From an uncultured Tenacibaculum sp. (lineage in GTDB: Bacteria; Bacteroidota; Bacteroidia; Flavobacteriales; Flavobacteriaceae), in NCBI RefSeq assembly GCF_947499065.1, contig NZ_CANMMT010000008.1, positions 62,001 through 126,000 on the forward strand: DNA of 64,000 nt, written 5' to 3'. Of the stretch, positions 1 to 9,648 are shown in pieces. The position numbers and the translations under genes were made by a program. The first letter of the stretch is position 1, and each line of letters starts with the position of its first letter. Under the pieces are notes generated by a model that saw nothing but the letters and a program-made list of their open reading frames with translations, had not been told where the DNA came from and searched no databases.

Positions 1-1
1 A

Positions 2-436
2 AATGAAAAGAGTGGTGGAAGAAGTATTAATGTTTACGATACTTTACCTCTTGTAATAGAGGGACCAGTAGGTAATATGGATATTGTATTAGACTGGGCA
101 GGTTCTGAAGATTTAGACTTGTATTTAAGGTCAGAAGCTAAAATTACTTCCACCGTAATTGCTAATAGTTGGTATTCACAACCAGAAAAGGTTACAATTA
201 CACAAGCGTTAGCTGATGGAGATTATTTTTTAGGGTTGGATAATTTTGATATTGCAACACCATATAATATTCCGTGTACTTTATCACTTAATTTCTCAGG
301 AGGTAAAAGTGAAGTTCTTTTAACAAGTTTGGAAACCACTGCTACTGCACCAGCAAATGGAGAGCCAGATATTTGGTATAAGATTAAAAAAGAAACAGAT
401 GGTAGTAAAGTAACCTACACAGTAATCAAATTATAA
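2..436 (+). CDS. hypothetical protein, C-terminal part (5' end outside window)
   Basis: Frame 2 is open from the window edge (NEKSGGRSINVYDTLPLVIEGPVGNMDIVLDW...) through the listed ORF at 77; stop at 436. Confidence 0.6.
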   Translation, partial: NEKSGGRSINVYDTLPLVIEGPVGNMDIVLDWAGSEDLDLYLRSEAKITSTVIANSWYSQPEKVTITQALADGDYFLGLDNFDIATPYNIPCTLSLNFSGGKSEVLLTSLETTATAPANGEPDIWYKIKKETDGSKVTYTVIKL

Positions 437-446
437 GCTAATTAAA

Positions 447-1244
447 ATGAAATATATATATAAAATAAGTTCTTTATTAATTTGTGCAATGCTTTTATTG
501 AGTTCTTGTGCAGTTAATGATGATGATGCAATAGTCGTTAAGCAAGTAACGAATATTACAGCAAAAACAGAAGCGAAAATTAAACGTATAATGACTTCTG
601 AAACAAGTTATGATGCGATAATTTCTTTTACCAGTCCAGTAACTAGTTTATCGAGGTTGATATATACATTAGATGGAGAAGAAATGTCTATTGATGCTAT
701 TCAAGGAAGTCAAAATGTAACGATTACTGTTGATATGTCAGACCCAGATGTTCATGTTAGAACATTGAAATTAGTAGATTTAAAAATCATAAATGCTAGC
801 ATAGATAGTGTAAAACCAGGGATATCTGAAGATTTAAATGAATTAAAGATAATCAAAGGAGAGAATACAGTTGTATTTACTTTTACTTGGAATGATGATA
901 GTGATTTAGATTGTGGTACAATTACTAAAACTCCAGCTGTAACAGGAATAAATCTTTCTACAAGCACAACTTCTACTACTGAGGTAGCTGTTTTGCCTGA
1001 TAATGTTGCTGATGGAGAATATTTCTTTGCAATTTTACCTTGGACAGTTAATAACAATTCTATTGAGTGTTATGTTAATGTATTAAATGGAACTACAGAA
1101 ACAAATTATACAGGTAATTTGGTCGGGGCTACTCCTGGAGGGTTCTTTGGGTACACTACTGTTGCTGATTTTATTAAAATAACAAAATCAACAGATGCAG
1201 GTACTGGAGCAGTAACTATAAATTTAGAACAAGTTTTATTTTAA
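447..1244 (+). CDS. putative lipoprotein, hypothetical
   Basis: Signal peptide with lipobox-like LLLSSCAV; 11 nt after preceding ORF, followed by terminator. Confidence 0.75.
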   Translation: MKYIYKISSLLICAMLLLSSCAVNDDDAIVVKQVTNITAKTEAKIKRIMTSETSYDAIISFTSPVTSLSRLIYTLDGEEMSIDAIQGSQNVTITVDMSDPDVHVRTLKLVDLKIINASIDSVKPGISEDLNELKIIKGENTVVFTFTWNDDSDLDCGTITKTPAVTGINLSTSTTSTTEVAVLPDNVADGEYFFAILPWTVNNNSIECYVNVLNGTTETNYTGNLVGATPGGFFGYTTVADFIKITKSTDAGTGAVTINLEQVLF

Positions 1245-1269
1245 TAAACAGAACTATGTTTTCATTAAG

Positions 1270-1304
1270 AAGTCGCCTAAAATTTTAGGCGGCTTTCTTT
1301 TTTG
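1270..1304. terminator. Rho-independent terminator hairpin
   Basis: GTCGCCTAAAATTTTAGGCGGC followed by T-rich tract. Confidence 0.8.
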
Positions 1305-1336
1305 AGTATTGTTGTTATAATTAACTATATAACTTT

Positions 1337-2149
1337 TTATTTATACTCTTTTAAAGATAGTTTTTGATTTTCGAAAACTCCATAGGTAAAATACTTTACC
1401 CAATCGCCAGTGTTTATATACTCACTGTTTTCTTGTAGTTTAATTTCTAAAGGAAGATGACGGTGACCAAAAACAAAATAATCGTAATGTTTAGTTTCTA
1501 ATTTACGTTTGCAGTATTGAACTAACCATTCATTGTCTTCTCCTAAAAATTTAGCGTCATCATCACCTGAAATCAATTTGTTTTTAACCGACATGTAATG
1601 ACCTAAGCGTACACCTAAATCTGGGTGTAGCCATCTAAACATCCACTGAAAAGGTTTAAAAGTAAAAATCTTTTTCATTCGCTTGTAACCTTTATCACCT
1701 GGACCTAAACCATCTCCATGACCAATTAATAATAGTTTGCCGTTAATGGTAAATTCTTGTGGTTCGTGGTATACAGGAATGTCTAATTCTTTCTCAAAAT
1801 AATCAGTCATCCATAAATCATGATTTCCAACAAAGAAATAAATAGGAATTCCACTGTCTTTAATTTCAGCAAGTTTACCCATAACACGAACAAAACCTTT
1901 AGGAACAACGGTTTTGTACTCGAACCAGAAGTCAAATAAATCACCTAATAAAAAAATAGCCTCAGCATCTTTTTTAACTTCATTTAACCAACGCACAAAC
2001 CTTTGCTCACGTGGAAAGCTAGCCTCAGCTGTAGGGGCTCCTAAATGTTGATCGGATGCGAAATAAACTTTTGTATTCTCAGAAGTGTTAATTGATATCA
2101 AACTTGAAATTTTTGGTAAAAATAAGTATTTTAAGCAGAGTCTCTGCAA
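1337..2149 (-). CDS. lpxH: UDP-2,3-diacylglucosamine diphosphatase family metallophosphoesterase
   Basis: FASDQHLGAPT, LLGDLFDFWFEY, GNHDLWM, GHGDGLGPGD, FGHRHLP metallophosphoesterase motifs; true start may be internal. Confidence 0.85.
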   Translation of the reverse strand: MQRLCLKYLFLPKISSLISINTSENTKVYFASDQHLGAPTAEASFPREQRFVRWLNEVKKDAEAIFLLGDLFDFWFEYKTVVPKGFVRVMGKLAEIKDSGIPIYFFVGNHDLWMTDYFEKELDIPVYHEPQEFTINGKLLLIGHGDGLGPGDKGYKRMKKIFTFKPFQWMFRWLHPDLGVRLGHYMSVKNKLISGDDDAKFLGEDNEWLVQYCKRKLETKHYDYFVFGHRHLPLEIKLQENSEYINTGDWVKYFTYGVFENQKLSLKEYK

Positions 2150-2161
2150 TCAAATTTTATC

Positions 2162-2169
2162 TACATTTG
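2162..2169 (+). promoter_or_regulatory. Bacteroidota -7 box (TACATTTG) upstream of tadA
   Basis: Matches TAnnTTTG, ~27 nt upstream of the ATG at 2196. Confidence 0.4.
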
Positions 2170-2195
2170 TTTAAACATCCATTCAAATTATACTT

Positions 2196-2642
2196 ATGAA
2201 CCCATTTGACGACACTTACTTTATGAAAAAGGCCTTGCAAGAGGCTGAAAAAGCTTTTGATAAAGGTGAGGTTCCAGTGGGAGCAGTAATTGTATTTAAA
2301 GATCAAATAATAGCTAGAGCACATAACTTAACAGAGATGTTGAATGATGTTACTGCACATGCAGAAATGCAAGCTTTTACGGCTGCTGCCGATTTCTTAG
2401 GAGGAAAGTACTTAAAAGATTGTGTTTTATATGTAACCCTAGAACCTTGTCAGATGTGCGCAGGAGCAAGTTATTGGACACAGATAGGGAAAATTGTATA
2501 CGGTGCTAGTGAACCTAAATTAGGTTTTAGTGTATTGAATACCAAAATTCATCCTAAAACCAATGTTGTTTCTGGAGTTTTAGAAGAAGAATGCAGCTTT
2601 TTATTGAAAAAGTTTTTTATAGAGAAAAGAAACTTAAACTAA
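2196..2642 (+). CDS. tadA: nucleoside/tRNA adenosine deaminase
   Basis: HAEM motif and PCQMC zinc motif (TLEPCQMCAGA). Confidence 0.9.
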   Translation: MNPFDDTYFMKKALQEAEKAFDKGEVPVGAVIVFKDQIIARAHNLTEMLNDVTAHAEMQAFTAAADFLGGKYLKDCVLYVTLEPCQMCAGASYWTQIGKIVYGASEPKLGFSVLNTKIHPKTNVVSGVLEEECSFLLKKFFIEKRNLN

Positions 2643-3169
2643 AAAAGTGTCTGTTGTTTGCTACCGCTTTCATGTTCTAACAACCATTTTTTTCGCCAAA
2701 CACCACCAGCATATCCAGTTAAAGAACCGTCGGAACCTATAACTCTGTGACAAGGAATCACAATCCAAATAGGATTTTTTCCATTGGCTGAAGCTACTGC
2801 TCTAATCGCTTTTGGATCGCCAATTTGTTTTGTTTGTTCTAAATAGGTTCTACTTTTTCCAAATGGGATGTTTAACAATTCTTCCCAAACCGATTGTTGA
2901 AATTCTGTTCCCTGAGGATTCAGTTTTAAATTAAACTCTTTTCTGTTTCCAGAGAAATACTCGTCCAATTGAGCTACGCAATCTTTTAAATGAATTGGAG
3001 TCTCAGTTGAGGTTTTTATAGTGTCGTCGTCCAATACAGAAATAGATTGGATTCCGTTTTCATCTCCAACAATTTTTGCTGTACCTATTGGTGTTTTATA
3101 ATATGCGGTTTGTAAGTTAGACACTAAAAACTTCTTTAGAATTTTGAGTTGTAATTTCGGAAATTTCAT
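2639..3169 (-). CDS. ogt: methylated-DNA--[protein]-cysteine S-methyltransferase
   Basis: NPIWIVIPCHRVIGSDGSLTGYAGG active-site motif; ORF 5' end overlaps tatD-like gene so the true start is probably internal. Confidence 0.88.
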   Translation of the reverse strand: MKFPKLQLKILKKFLVSNLQTAYYKTPIGTAKIVGDENGIQSISVLDDDTIKTSTETPIHLKDCVAQLDEYFSGNRKEFNLKLNPQGTEFQQSVWEELLNIPFGKSRTYLEQTKQIGDPKAIRAVASANGKNPIWIVIPCHRVIGSDGSLTGYAGGVWRKKWLLEHESGSKQQTLF

Positions 3170-3881
3170 CGAAAGTTAACCCGTAAATATCAACTAGTTT
3201 ATCAATAACATTTGTTATGTAACTACTTTCATTGCGTTTTCCTCGGTAAGGAGTAGGAGCCAAATATGGAGAATCGGTTTCTAAAACAATATGCTTGATT
3301 TCAATTTCGTTTAAAAACTTATCAATTTTTCCATTTTTAAATGTAGCTACACCTCCAATTCCTAGTTTCATATTGTATGAAATAGCTTTTTGTGCCTGTT
3401 CTAAAGTACCAGTAAAACAGTGAAAAATTCCAAATAAATCATCACCTTTTTCAGTTTCTAATACTTCAAATATTTCATCAAAAGCATCGCGACAGTGAAT
3501 TACAATAGGAAGCTTTTTTTCTTTCGCCCATTGTATTTGTGTTCTAAATGCTTCTTGCTGTTGTTTTAAAAAAGATTTGTCCCAATACAAGTCAATTCCT
3601 ATTTCTCCAATAGCATAAAAGTCTCTTTTGTCTAACCATTCTTTTACATGGGCTAACTCTTCTTTGTAGTTTTCTTTAACAGATGTAGGGTGTAGTCCCA
3701 TCATTAAAAACACATCGTTAGGATAGTTTTTTTCTAAGTCTAACATTCTTTCAGTATAGCTGCTGTCAATTGCAGGAATAAAGAATCGAGAAATACCAGC
3801 GTCTTTAGCACGTTGCATCATTTCGTTTCTGTCTTCATCAAATTGCTCTGAGTATAAATGGGTATGCGTGTCTGTAATCAT
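3117..3881 (-). CDS. TatD family hydrolase
   Basis: DTHTHLY, GEIGIDLYW, IHCRDAFDE, FHCFTGT, LETDSPYLAP motifs. Confidence 0.9.
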   Translation of the reverse strand: MITDTHTHLYSEQFDEDRNEMMQRAKDAGISRFFIPAIDSSYTERMLDLEKNYPNDVFLMMGLHPTSVKENYKEELAHVKEWLDKRDFYAIGEIGIDLYWDKSFLKQQQEAFRTQIQWAKEKKLPIVIHCRDAFDEIFEVLETEKGDDLFGIFHCFTGTLEQAQKAISYNMKLGIGGVATFKNGKIDKFLNEIEIKHIVLETDSPYLAPTPYRGKRNESSYITNVIDKLVDIYGLTFDEISEITTQNSKEVFSV

Positions 3882-3918
3882 AACTTGTTAAAGGACTTTT
3901 GAATAGTCTAAAGGTGAT

Positions 3919-4440
3919 TTGTATTGTTGTATCTTTGTGGCGACAAAAGTACGAGAAATGGCAAGTTTGAAAAAAGTATTAAGAAAAAAGAAATATATCA
4001 AAGTAAAACTTAAGAAGATTGTAACCAATCACCTTGAGTTAAATGCTGAGATTAATGGTGTAAAGGGTAAATTTATTTTAGATACAGGAGCTTCTAATTC
4101 TTGTGTTGGATTAGACCTGATTGAGCATTTTAAACTAATTTCTGAAGAAAGCGAAGTGAAAGCTGCAGGTGCCGGTGCTACTGATATGGAGACACAAAAG
4201 TCTGATAATAATTCTTTAAAAATAGGGAAATGGCAAACCAATCAATGTAATTTGGTATTATTTGATTTAACCCATGTAAATACAGCTTTAACGCAACATG
4301 ATGCTGAAAAGGTTGATGGAATTATTGGTGCCGATATTTTAGAAGCTGGAAAAGCTTTTATTGATTACGATAAGAAAGTACTTTATTTAAAAAAGTTGAA
4401 AAAAAAGAAAAGAAAAAAGCTAATTAAGGTTCCTTTTTAG
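3919..4440 (+). CDS. retropepsin-like aspartic protease family protein
   Basis: FILDTGASNSCVGLD and VDGIIGADIL motifs; likely true start ATG at 3958. Confidence 0.75.
   Translation: MYCCIFVATKVREMASLKKVLRKKKYIKVKLKKIVTNHLELNAEINGVKGKFILDTGASNSCVGLDLIEHFKLISEESEVKAAGAGATDMETQKSDNNSLKIGKWQTNQCNLVLFDLTHVNTALTQHDAEKVDGIIGADILEAGKAFIDYDKKVLYLKKLKKKKRKKLIKVPF
3930..3937 (+). promoter_or_regulatory. candidate -7 box TATCTTTG
   Basis: TAnnTTTG, ~20 nt upstream of the probable ATG at 3958. Confidence 0.35.
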
Positions 4441-4652
4441 TCACTGTTTTTTGTTAAAAAAGGTTAAAATTTAATTTTTTTTACGCGCTTTTTTTCGAGA
4501 ATAGTATCGATTTCCGTAAACCATATTTACTGAGTTTTGATTAAAATTCACCCTTCATTTTTACGATTTTTAAATGTTAATGAATTTTAAACTGGTGTAA
4601 CAAATGATTTTATTGACCGTCATATTTGTGTAATCAATTTAAATCAACAACC

Positions 4653-4868
4653 ATGAAATCATCAGTAAATAATTTAGTTTTAGAAAGAGGAATTTTAACG
4701 TCCGCATACAAAAGAGAAATTCAACAAAACATCTGTACAATGAAGGCTCAGTCTTTATATGGAGTAAAAAGCCGATTAAAGTCTCGAGGAACAAAATTGT
4801 CAAGTGAAACAGGAGCTATTTTAAAAGTATCAATGTTTGTATTAGCTTTAGTAGTAATTGTTTTTTAA
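4653..4868 (+). CDS. small membrane protein, hypothetical
   Basis: MKSSVNNLV... with C-terminal hydrophobic segment; ATG at 4653 chosen over the track's 4626. Confidence 0.5.
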   Translation: MKSSVNNLVLERGILTSAYKREIQQNICTMKAQSLYGVKSRLKSRGTKLSSETGAILKVSMFVLALVVIVF

Positions 4869-4871
4869 TAA

Positions 4872-4905
4872 AAAAATCTCACCACATTGCTGTAGTGAGA
4901 TTGTA
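4872..4905. terminator. terminator hairpin
   Basis: ATCTCACCACATTGCTGTAGTGAGAT. Confidence 0.6.
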
Positions 4906-4931
4906 TATGAATAAATAGGATGTTTTAATTC

Positions 4932-6119
4932 TTAGCTTAAAACTTCTTTAATTCTTTTAATAGCTTCACGTAACTGTAATTCAGAAGCGGCATAAGATAA
5001 ACGAATGCAATTTGGTGCACCAAAAGCTTCCCCCGTTACAGAGGCAACATTAGCTTCTTCTAATAATAACATAGAAAAGTCGTTAGCATTGTTAATTTGC
5101 TTTCCTCTAATAGTTTTTCCAAAGAAAGCAGAAATGTCTGGGAAAATATAAAAAGCACCTTCTGGTACATTTAATTTAAATCCTTCAATTTCACCTAATA
5201 AATCTAAAACCATATCTCTACGTGTTTTAAATTCATCAACCATGTATTGTACTTTGCTTGGTTCTGCTAAAACAGCTGTAATTGCAGCTCTCTGAGCTAT
5301 ACAGTTAGTTCCTGAAGTAATTTGCCCTTGCATTTTAGTACAAGCCTTAGCAATCCACTGAGGAGCTCCAATAAAACCAATTCTCCATCCTGTCATAGCA
5401 AATGCTTTTGCCAATCCGTTTACGGTAATAGTTCTATCGTACATGTTTTCTATAGCAGCAAAACTAAATGGTTTTGTACCGTAGTTAATGTGCTCATAAA
5501 TTTCATCAGATAAGATATATATCTGAGGGTGTTTTTCTAAAACCTTAGCTAATGCTCTGTATTCTTCTTCGCTATAAATAGATCCACTAGGGTTATTTGG
5601 CGAGTTAAAGAAAATCATTTTAGTTTTAGGAGTAATAGCAGCTTCTAATTGCGCTGGTGTAATTTTAAAATCACTATCAATAGATGAAGGGATTTCAACA
5701 AATTTAGCTTCACATAAAGTAGCAATAGCAGAATAACTTACCCAGTATGGAGCTGGTAATAAAATCTCATCACCAGGATTTAATAATACCTGAGCAACAT
5801 TGGCAATAGATTGCTTTGCTCCTGTAGATACTACAATCTGATTTGGAGCATAGGTTAAATTATTATCTCTCTTAAACTTTTCGCAAATAGCTTCTTTTAA
5901 TTCAACATATCCATCAACAGGAGTGTATGAATTGTAATCTTGATTAATAGCTTCAATTGCTGCGTCTTTAATAAAGTCTGGAGTGTTAAAATCTGGTTCT
6001 CCTAAGCTTAAACTAATAATGTCTCTACCTTCGGCTTTTAACTCTCTTGCTTTAGCTGCCATGGCTAAAGTTTGTGAAACAGGTAAACTGTTAATTCTGT
6101 CTGATAATTGTTGTGACAT
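4932..6119 (-). CDS. pyridoxal phosphate-dependent aminotransferase (aspartate aminotransferase-like)
   Basis: SLGEPDFNTP, STGAKQSI, NSPNNPSG, SDEIYEHI, GLAKAFAMTGWRIGF. Confidence 0.92.
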   Translation of the reverse strand: MSQQLSDRINSLPVSQTLAMAAKARELKAEGRDIISLSLGEPDFNTPDFIKDAAIEAINQDYNSYTPVDGYVELKEAICEKFKRDNNLTYAPNQIVVSTGAKQSIANVAQVLLNPGDEILLPAPYWVSYSAIATLCEAKFVEIPSSIDSDFKITPAQLEAAITPKTKMIFFNSPNNPSGSIYSEEEYRALAKVLEKHPQIYILSDEIYEHINYGTKPFSFAAIENMYDRTITVNGLAKAFAMTGWRIGFIGAPQWIAKACTKMQGQITSGTNCIAQRAAITAVLAEPSKVQYMVDEFKTRRDMVLDLLGEIEGFKLNVPEGAFYIFPDISAFFGKTIRGKQINNANDFSMLLLEEANVASVTGEAFGAPNCIRLSYAASELQLREAIKRIKEVLS

Positions 6120-6145
6120 TGGTGTGTTGTATAGTGTGTTGTTAT

Positions 6146-7237
6146 TTACGCCAGTTGTGGTTTTTTTCCTAACTCAGCTAAGTGCTTAAAGTGTTCTATA
6201 ATAGCTCTTCGCGTAGTTTTATACTCGTTATAAGGAAGGTTAAACTCTAAAGCGGTTTCCTTTACAATTTTTGCTAATTTATCATAGTGAATATGAGAAA
6301 TGTGTGGAAAAATATGGTGCTCTACTTGGTGATTTAATCCTCCAGTGTAAAAGTTAATTAACCAGTTTTTTGGTGCAAAATTAGCCGTAGTGTATAACTG
6401 GTGAATTGCCCAAGTGTTTTTCATATTTCCATTCTCATCTGGTAATGGCATTTCTGTTTTTGGAACTACGTGTGCTAATTGGAATACAACACTTAAAATG
6501 ATTCCTGCTGTATAATGCATTACAAAAAATCCTATTAATACTTTCCACCAAACAATGTTTAATACAGCAATTGGTAATACAATCCATAATGAATAGTATA
6601 CAATCTTAGAAATTACCAATTTAGTCCATTCAGTAGCTGGATTTGGGAATTCTCCATAAGATAATTTTCTTTTTAAGTAATTGTGCATTTGCTTAATGTC
6701 GGTAGTAATTGCCCAGTTAATTGTTAATAATCCATAAAGGAAAATTGAATAATACTTTTGGAATTTATGAATCCATAACCACTGTGCGTGCTTTGAAAAA
6801 CGAATAATTCTACCAGCATCAATATCTTCATCATGATCTTGAATGTTTGTATACGTATGGTGTAAAACATTGTGCTGTACTTTCCAATTGTATACGTTAC
6901 CAGCTAAAATGTAAATACTGCTTCCCATTAATTTGTTTAACCACTTTTTGTTTGAAAAAGAGTCATGGTTTGCATCGTGCATTACATTCATTCCAACACC
7001 AGCCATACCAACTCCCATAAGAACGGTAAGGGCTAACTTAATCCACTGCGACATATCTACAGTTAAGATTAAAATAAATGGAATTAAGAAAATGGCGAAC
7101 ATTATAATTGCTTTCGAATATAATTTCCAGTTTCCGGTACGTTTAATATTATTTTCTTTGAAGTATGAATTCACACGCTTGTTTAGTGTCCTAAAAAACT
7201 TTGCGTTATCTATTCTTGAGAAGTTTATTGTCTTCAT
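6146..7237 (-). CDS. fatty acid desaturase / acyl-CoA desaturase
   Basis: Three His boxes: HDANHDS, HNVLHHTYTN, NHQVEHHIFP. Confidence 0.92.
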   Translation of the reverse strand: MKTINFSRIDNAKFFRTLNKRVNSYFKENNIKRTGNWKLYSKAIIMFAIFLIPFILILTVDMSQWIKLALTVLMGVGMAGVGMNVMHDANHDSFSNKKWLNKLMGSSIYILAGNVYNWKVQHNVLHHTYTNIQDHDEDIDAGRIIRFSKHAQWLWIHKFQKYYSIFLYGLLTINWAITTDIKQMHNYLKRKLSYGEFPNPATEWTKLVISKIVYYSLWIVLPIAVLNIVWWKVLIGFFVMHYTAGIILSVVFQLAHVVPKTEMPLPDENGNMKNTWAIHQLYTTANFAPKNWLINFYTGGLNHQVEHHIFPHISHIHYDKLAKIVKETALEFNLPYNEYKTTRRAIIEHFKHLAELGKKPQLA

Positions 7238-7356
7238 TTGTTGTTTGTTTGAACCGCAAAAATAAACGTTTTTACTAGATGGTTATTGCTCAAAGAGAAC
7301 TTTTTAACAAGAAATATATCTTTTATGAGATAAATGACTATTAAGAATTAGTTTTT

Positions 7357-7364
7357 TATTTTTG
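7357..7364 (+). promoter_or_regulatory. candidate -7 box TATTTTTG
   Basis: TAnnTTTG, ~19 nt upstream of probable rsmG ATG at 7383. Confidence 0.35.
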
Positions 7365-8012
7365 CAGCGAAAAATTCACTTAATGGAGCTTATAAAAAAA
7401 TATTTTAGCAATTTAACAGAAACGCAACTAGAACAGTTTTCGAAACTTCAAGAGTTATATGAAGATTGGAACTTGAAAATCAACGTGGTTTCTCGTAAAG
7501 ATATTGATGAATTGTACTTACGTCACGTGTTGCATTCGTTAGGAATTGCTAAGGTGATGCAGTTTAAACCGGGTTCAAAGGTAATGGATGTTGGTACTGG
7601 AGGAGGTTTTCCAGGGGTACCTTTAGCTATTTTATTTCCAGAAACTCAGTTTCACTTAGTAGATTCTATCGGAAAAAAGATCAAAGTAGTTAATGAAGTT
7701 GTTGAAGGTTTAGGGCTGGAAAACGTAAAAACTACGCACGGTAGAGTGGAGGAAGTAAAAGATACTTACGATTTTATTGTAAGTAGAGCAGTGGCTCAAA
7801 TGGAAACTTTTGTTGGTTGGACCAAAGGAAAGATTGCTAAAAAGCAAGAGCACGATTTAAAGAATGGAATCCTTTATTTAAAAGGAGGCGACTTAACTGA
7901 AGAGTTAAAAAAATATACTTCGGCAACTATTTACAATTTGCCTGACTACTTTGAAGAAGATTTCTTTGAAACTAAAAAAGTAGTACACTTACCTATGAAA
8001 TACAAAGGATAG
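7362..8012 (+). CDS. rsmG: 16S rRNA (guanine527-N7)-methyltransferase
   Basis: VMDVGTGGGFPGVPLAILFP, LVDSIGKKIKVV, VSRAVAQM; likely start at 7383. Confidence 0.92.
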   Translation: MQRKIHLMELIKKYFSNLTETQLEQFSKLQELYEDWNLKINVVSRKDIDELYLRHVLHSLGIAKVMQFKPGSKVMDVGTGGGFPGVPLAILFPETQFHLVDSIGKKIKVVNEVVEGLGLENVKTTHGRVEEVKDTYDFIVSRAVAQMETFVGWTKGKIAKKQEHDLKNGILYLKGGDLTEELKKYTSATIYNLPDYFEEDFFETKKVVHLPMKYKG

Positions 8013-8037
8013 TAGTAACGCTATACCTAACAAAATA

Positions 8038-8075
8038 TAAATCTATTAAATAGCTCAGGGCTATTTAATAGATTT
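8038..8075. terminator. bidirectional terminator hairpin
   Basis: AAATCTATTAAATAGCTCAGGGCTATTTAATAGATTT, long stem between convergent genes. Confidence 0.75.
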
Positions 8076-8708
8076 AAAAATATATAGCATCTCCGAAGCT
8101 ATTTCTAAACTTCTTTCAGCATATTTTTCTTTTTCTAAAGGTGTATTATCAAAGGCTTTAGGATCTTCATAAGTAACAGGAACTCTTTTGTTTGCTCCTG
8201 CAATAAAAGGACATCCTTCATCTGCTTGAGAACAAGTCATGATGGCACAGAATTCATTTACTGGATTAAACTCATGATCGTACTTTTTAGAAAAACCAAT
8301 TACTGGCTGCGTGTTTTCTGAAAACTTTACCGCATAAACTGGATTTGCTGTTTCTGATAAACTTTGAATTTTAAATCCTTGCTGCTCCAATGTTGTTACC
8401 ACATTCTTATTCATAGCCGTTGCTTCTGTTCCGCCCGAATAGCAATAAACATTTGGAATGTTTAGATAGTAAGCCATGGTTTGTGCCCATATTTGCGATA
8501 AATGACTTCTTCTAGAATTGTGTGTACAAATGAAGTTTAAATTAATCAGCTCGTTGTTGTTTACACCTTGTTGGATATAATCGATTAACGGTTGTAGCAC
8601 TTCTTTTCTGTTGTCTGAAATAGTTTCAGATAAATTGACAATTGTTTCCTCTATTTGAGAAAATACGGTTGTTTTTGTTGCTTCCATATTCTTTTCTATT
8701 AGCAGCAT
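8061..8708 (-). CDS. low-molecular-weight protein-tyrosine-phosphatase / arsenate reductase-like
   Basis: FICTHNSRRSHLSQIWAQ P-loop and MTCSQADEGCPFI; adjacent ArsR regulator; start probably MEATK. Confidence 0.8.
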   Translation of the reverse strand: MLLIEKNMEATKTTVFSQIEETIVNLSETISDNRKEVLQPLIDYIQQGVNNNELINLNFICTHNSRRSHLSQIWAQTMAYYLNIPNVYCYSGGTEATAMNKNVVTTLEQQGFKIQSLSETANPVYAVKFSENTQPVIGFSKKYDHEFNPVNEFCAIMTCSQADEGCPFIAGANKRVPVTYEDPKAFDNTPLEKEKYAERSLEIASEMLYIFKSIK

Positions 8709-9166
8709 CCAGAGTTAGGAGCGCATGCCGATTGACTTTGTAATTCTGATAATTTCATCTTTGGCTTTTCTTCAGGAATTCCGCAGTTGTCTTTAGCTAA
8801 ACAATCGGTTTGTTTGGTCGTTAATAAGAAATTAGTTCCATCGAAATCCAATCCGTATTTTCCAATAGTAGCTCCTTGGTATTCAACTTCAATCTCTAAA
8901 TCTGGAATGTTTAAAGCTTTTTCTGATAATTCAATAATATGAACCAATTTTTCTGGATGCAATCTATGATCGTAGTCATTGGCGTTCCATAGTTGGAAGT
9001 TAACCACTTCTTCGTTTCTAATAGTACCTCCACAATCAATAAAGTTCTTTGTTATTTTACCTACTTCAGTAACATGAAAGTGATTCGGTACTAATTCGCC
9101 ATTTGGTAATTGAAAAGCGATGGTGTTTAGGTTTGCTAGATGGTTTTTAATTTCTGATAATTTCAT
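8699..9166 (-). CDS. DUF6428-like protein with Cys-rich C-terminus
   Basis: Position between ArsR and phosphatase gene; C-term SACAPNSGCC. Confidence 0.6.
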   Translation of the reverse strand: MKLSEIKNHLANLNTIAFQLPNGELVPNHFHVTEVGKITKNFIDCGGTIRNEEVVNFQLWNANDYDHRLHPEKLVHIIELSEKALNIPDLEIEVEYQGATIGKYGLDFDGTNFLLTTKQTDCLAKDNCGIPEEKPKMKLSELQSQSACAPNSGCC

Positions 9167-9215
9167 ATCTGTTATTTTTTAATTGTAATATTACGATGAA
9201 TAGATGTAAATTTTT

Positions 9216-9545
9216 TTAGCAGCAACTGTCTAAATTGCTATTAAAGTCTAAAAAGTTATTCAGTAAGGATTTTACTTTTTTCCAGTGCTCCTGATTTATA
9301 CAGTAGCATACACTAGTTCCTTCTATATTCCCTTTGATAAGGTTTAAGTTTTTTAATTCTTTTAAATGTTGTGATATTGTAGGTTGGGCTAAACCGATTA
9401 CTTCTACCAAATCGCCACAAACACAAGAATTCATTTTAAACAAATGCTGTAAAATAGCAATACGAGCTGGATGCCCTAATGCTTTGGCTATTTTAGCAAG
9501 CTCATTTTGTTCGGCAGTGAATATTTCTGATTTGGTAAGTCCCAT
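9216..9545 (-). CDS. ArsR/SmtB family metalloregulator
   Basis: ALGHPARIAILQHL, NSCVCGDLVEVIGLAQPTISQHLKELKNLNLI. Confidence 0.9.
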   Translation of the reverse strand: MGLTKSEIFTAEQNELAKIAKALGHPARIAILQHLFKMNSCVCGDLVEVIGLAQPTISQHLKELKNLNLIKGNIEGTSVCYCINQEHWKKVKSLLNNFLDFNSNLDSCC

Positions 9546-9648
9546 TCGTTTAATTATTATATTGCAATATTACGATTAATATTTAAAACGAACACATTTT
9601 TAATGATAATTTTTTGTTATCCGTAAGTTATTGTAATCTATAAGAGGT

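Noticed and set aside
752-1057. 101-aa minus-strand ORF
   Set aside because: Lies inside a plus-strand lipoprotein gene with signal peptide and terminator.
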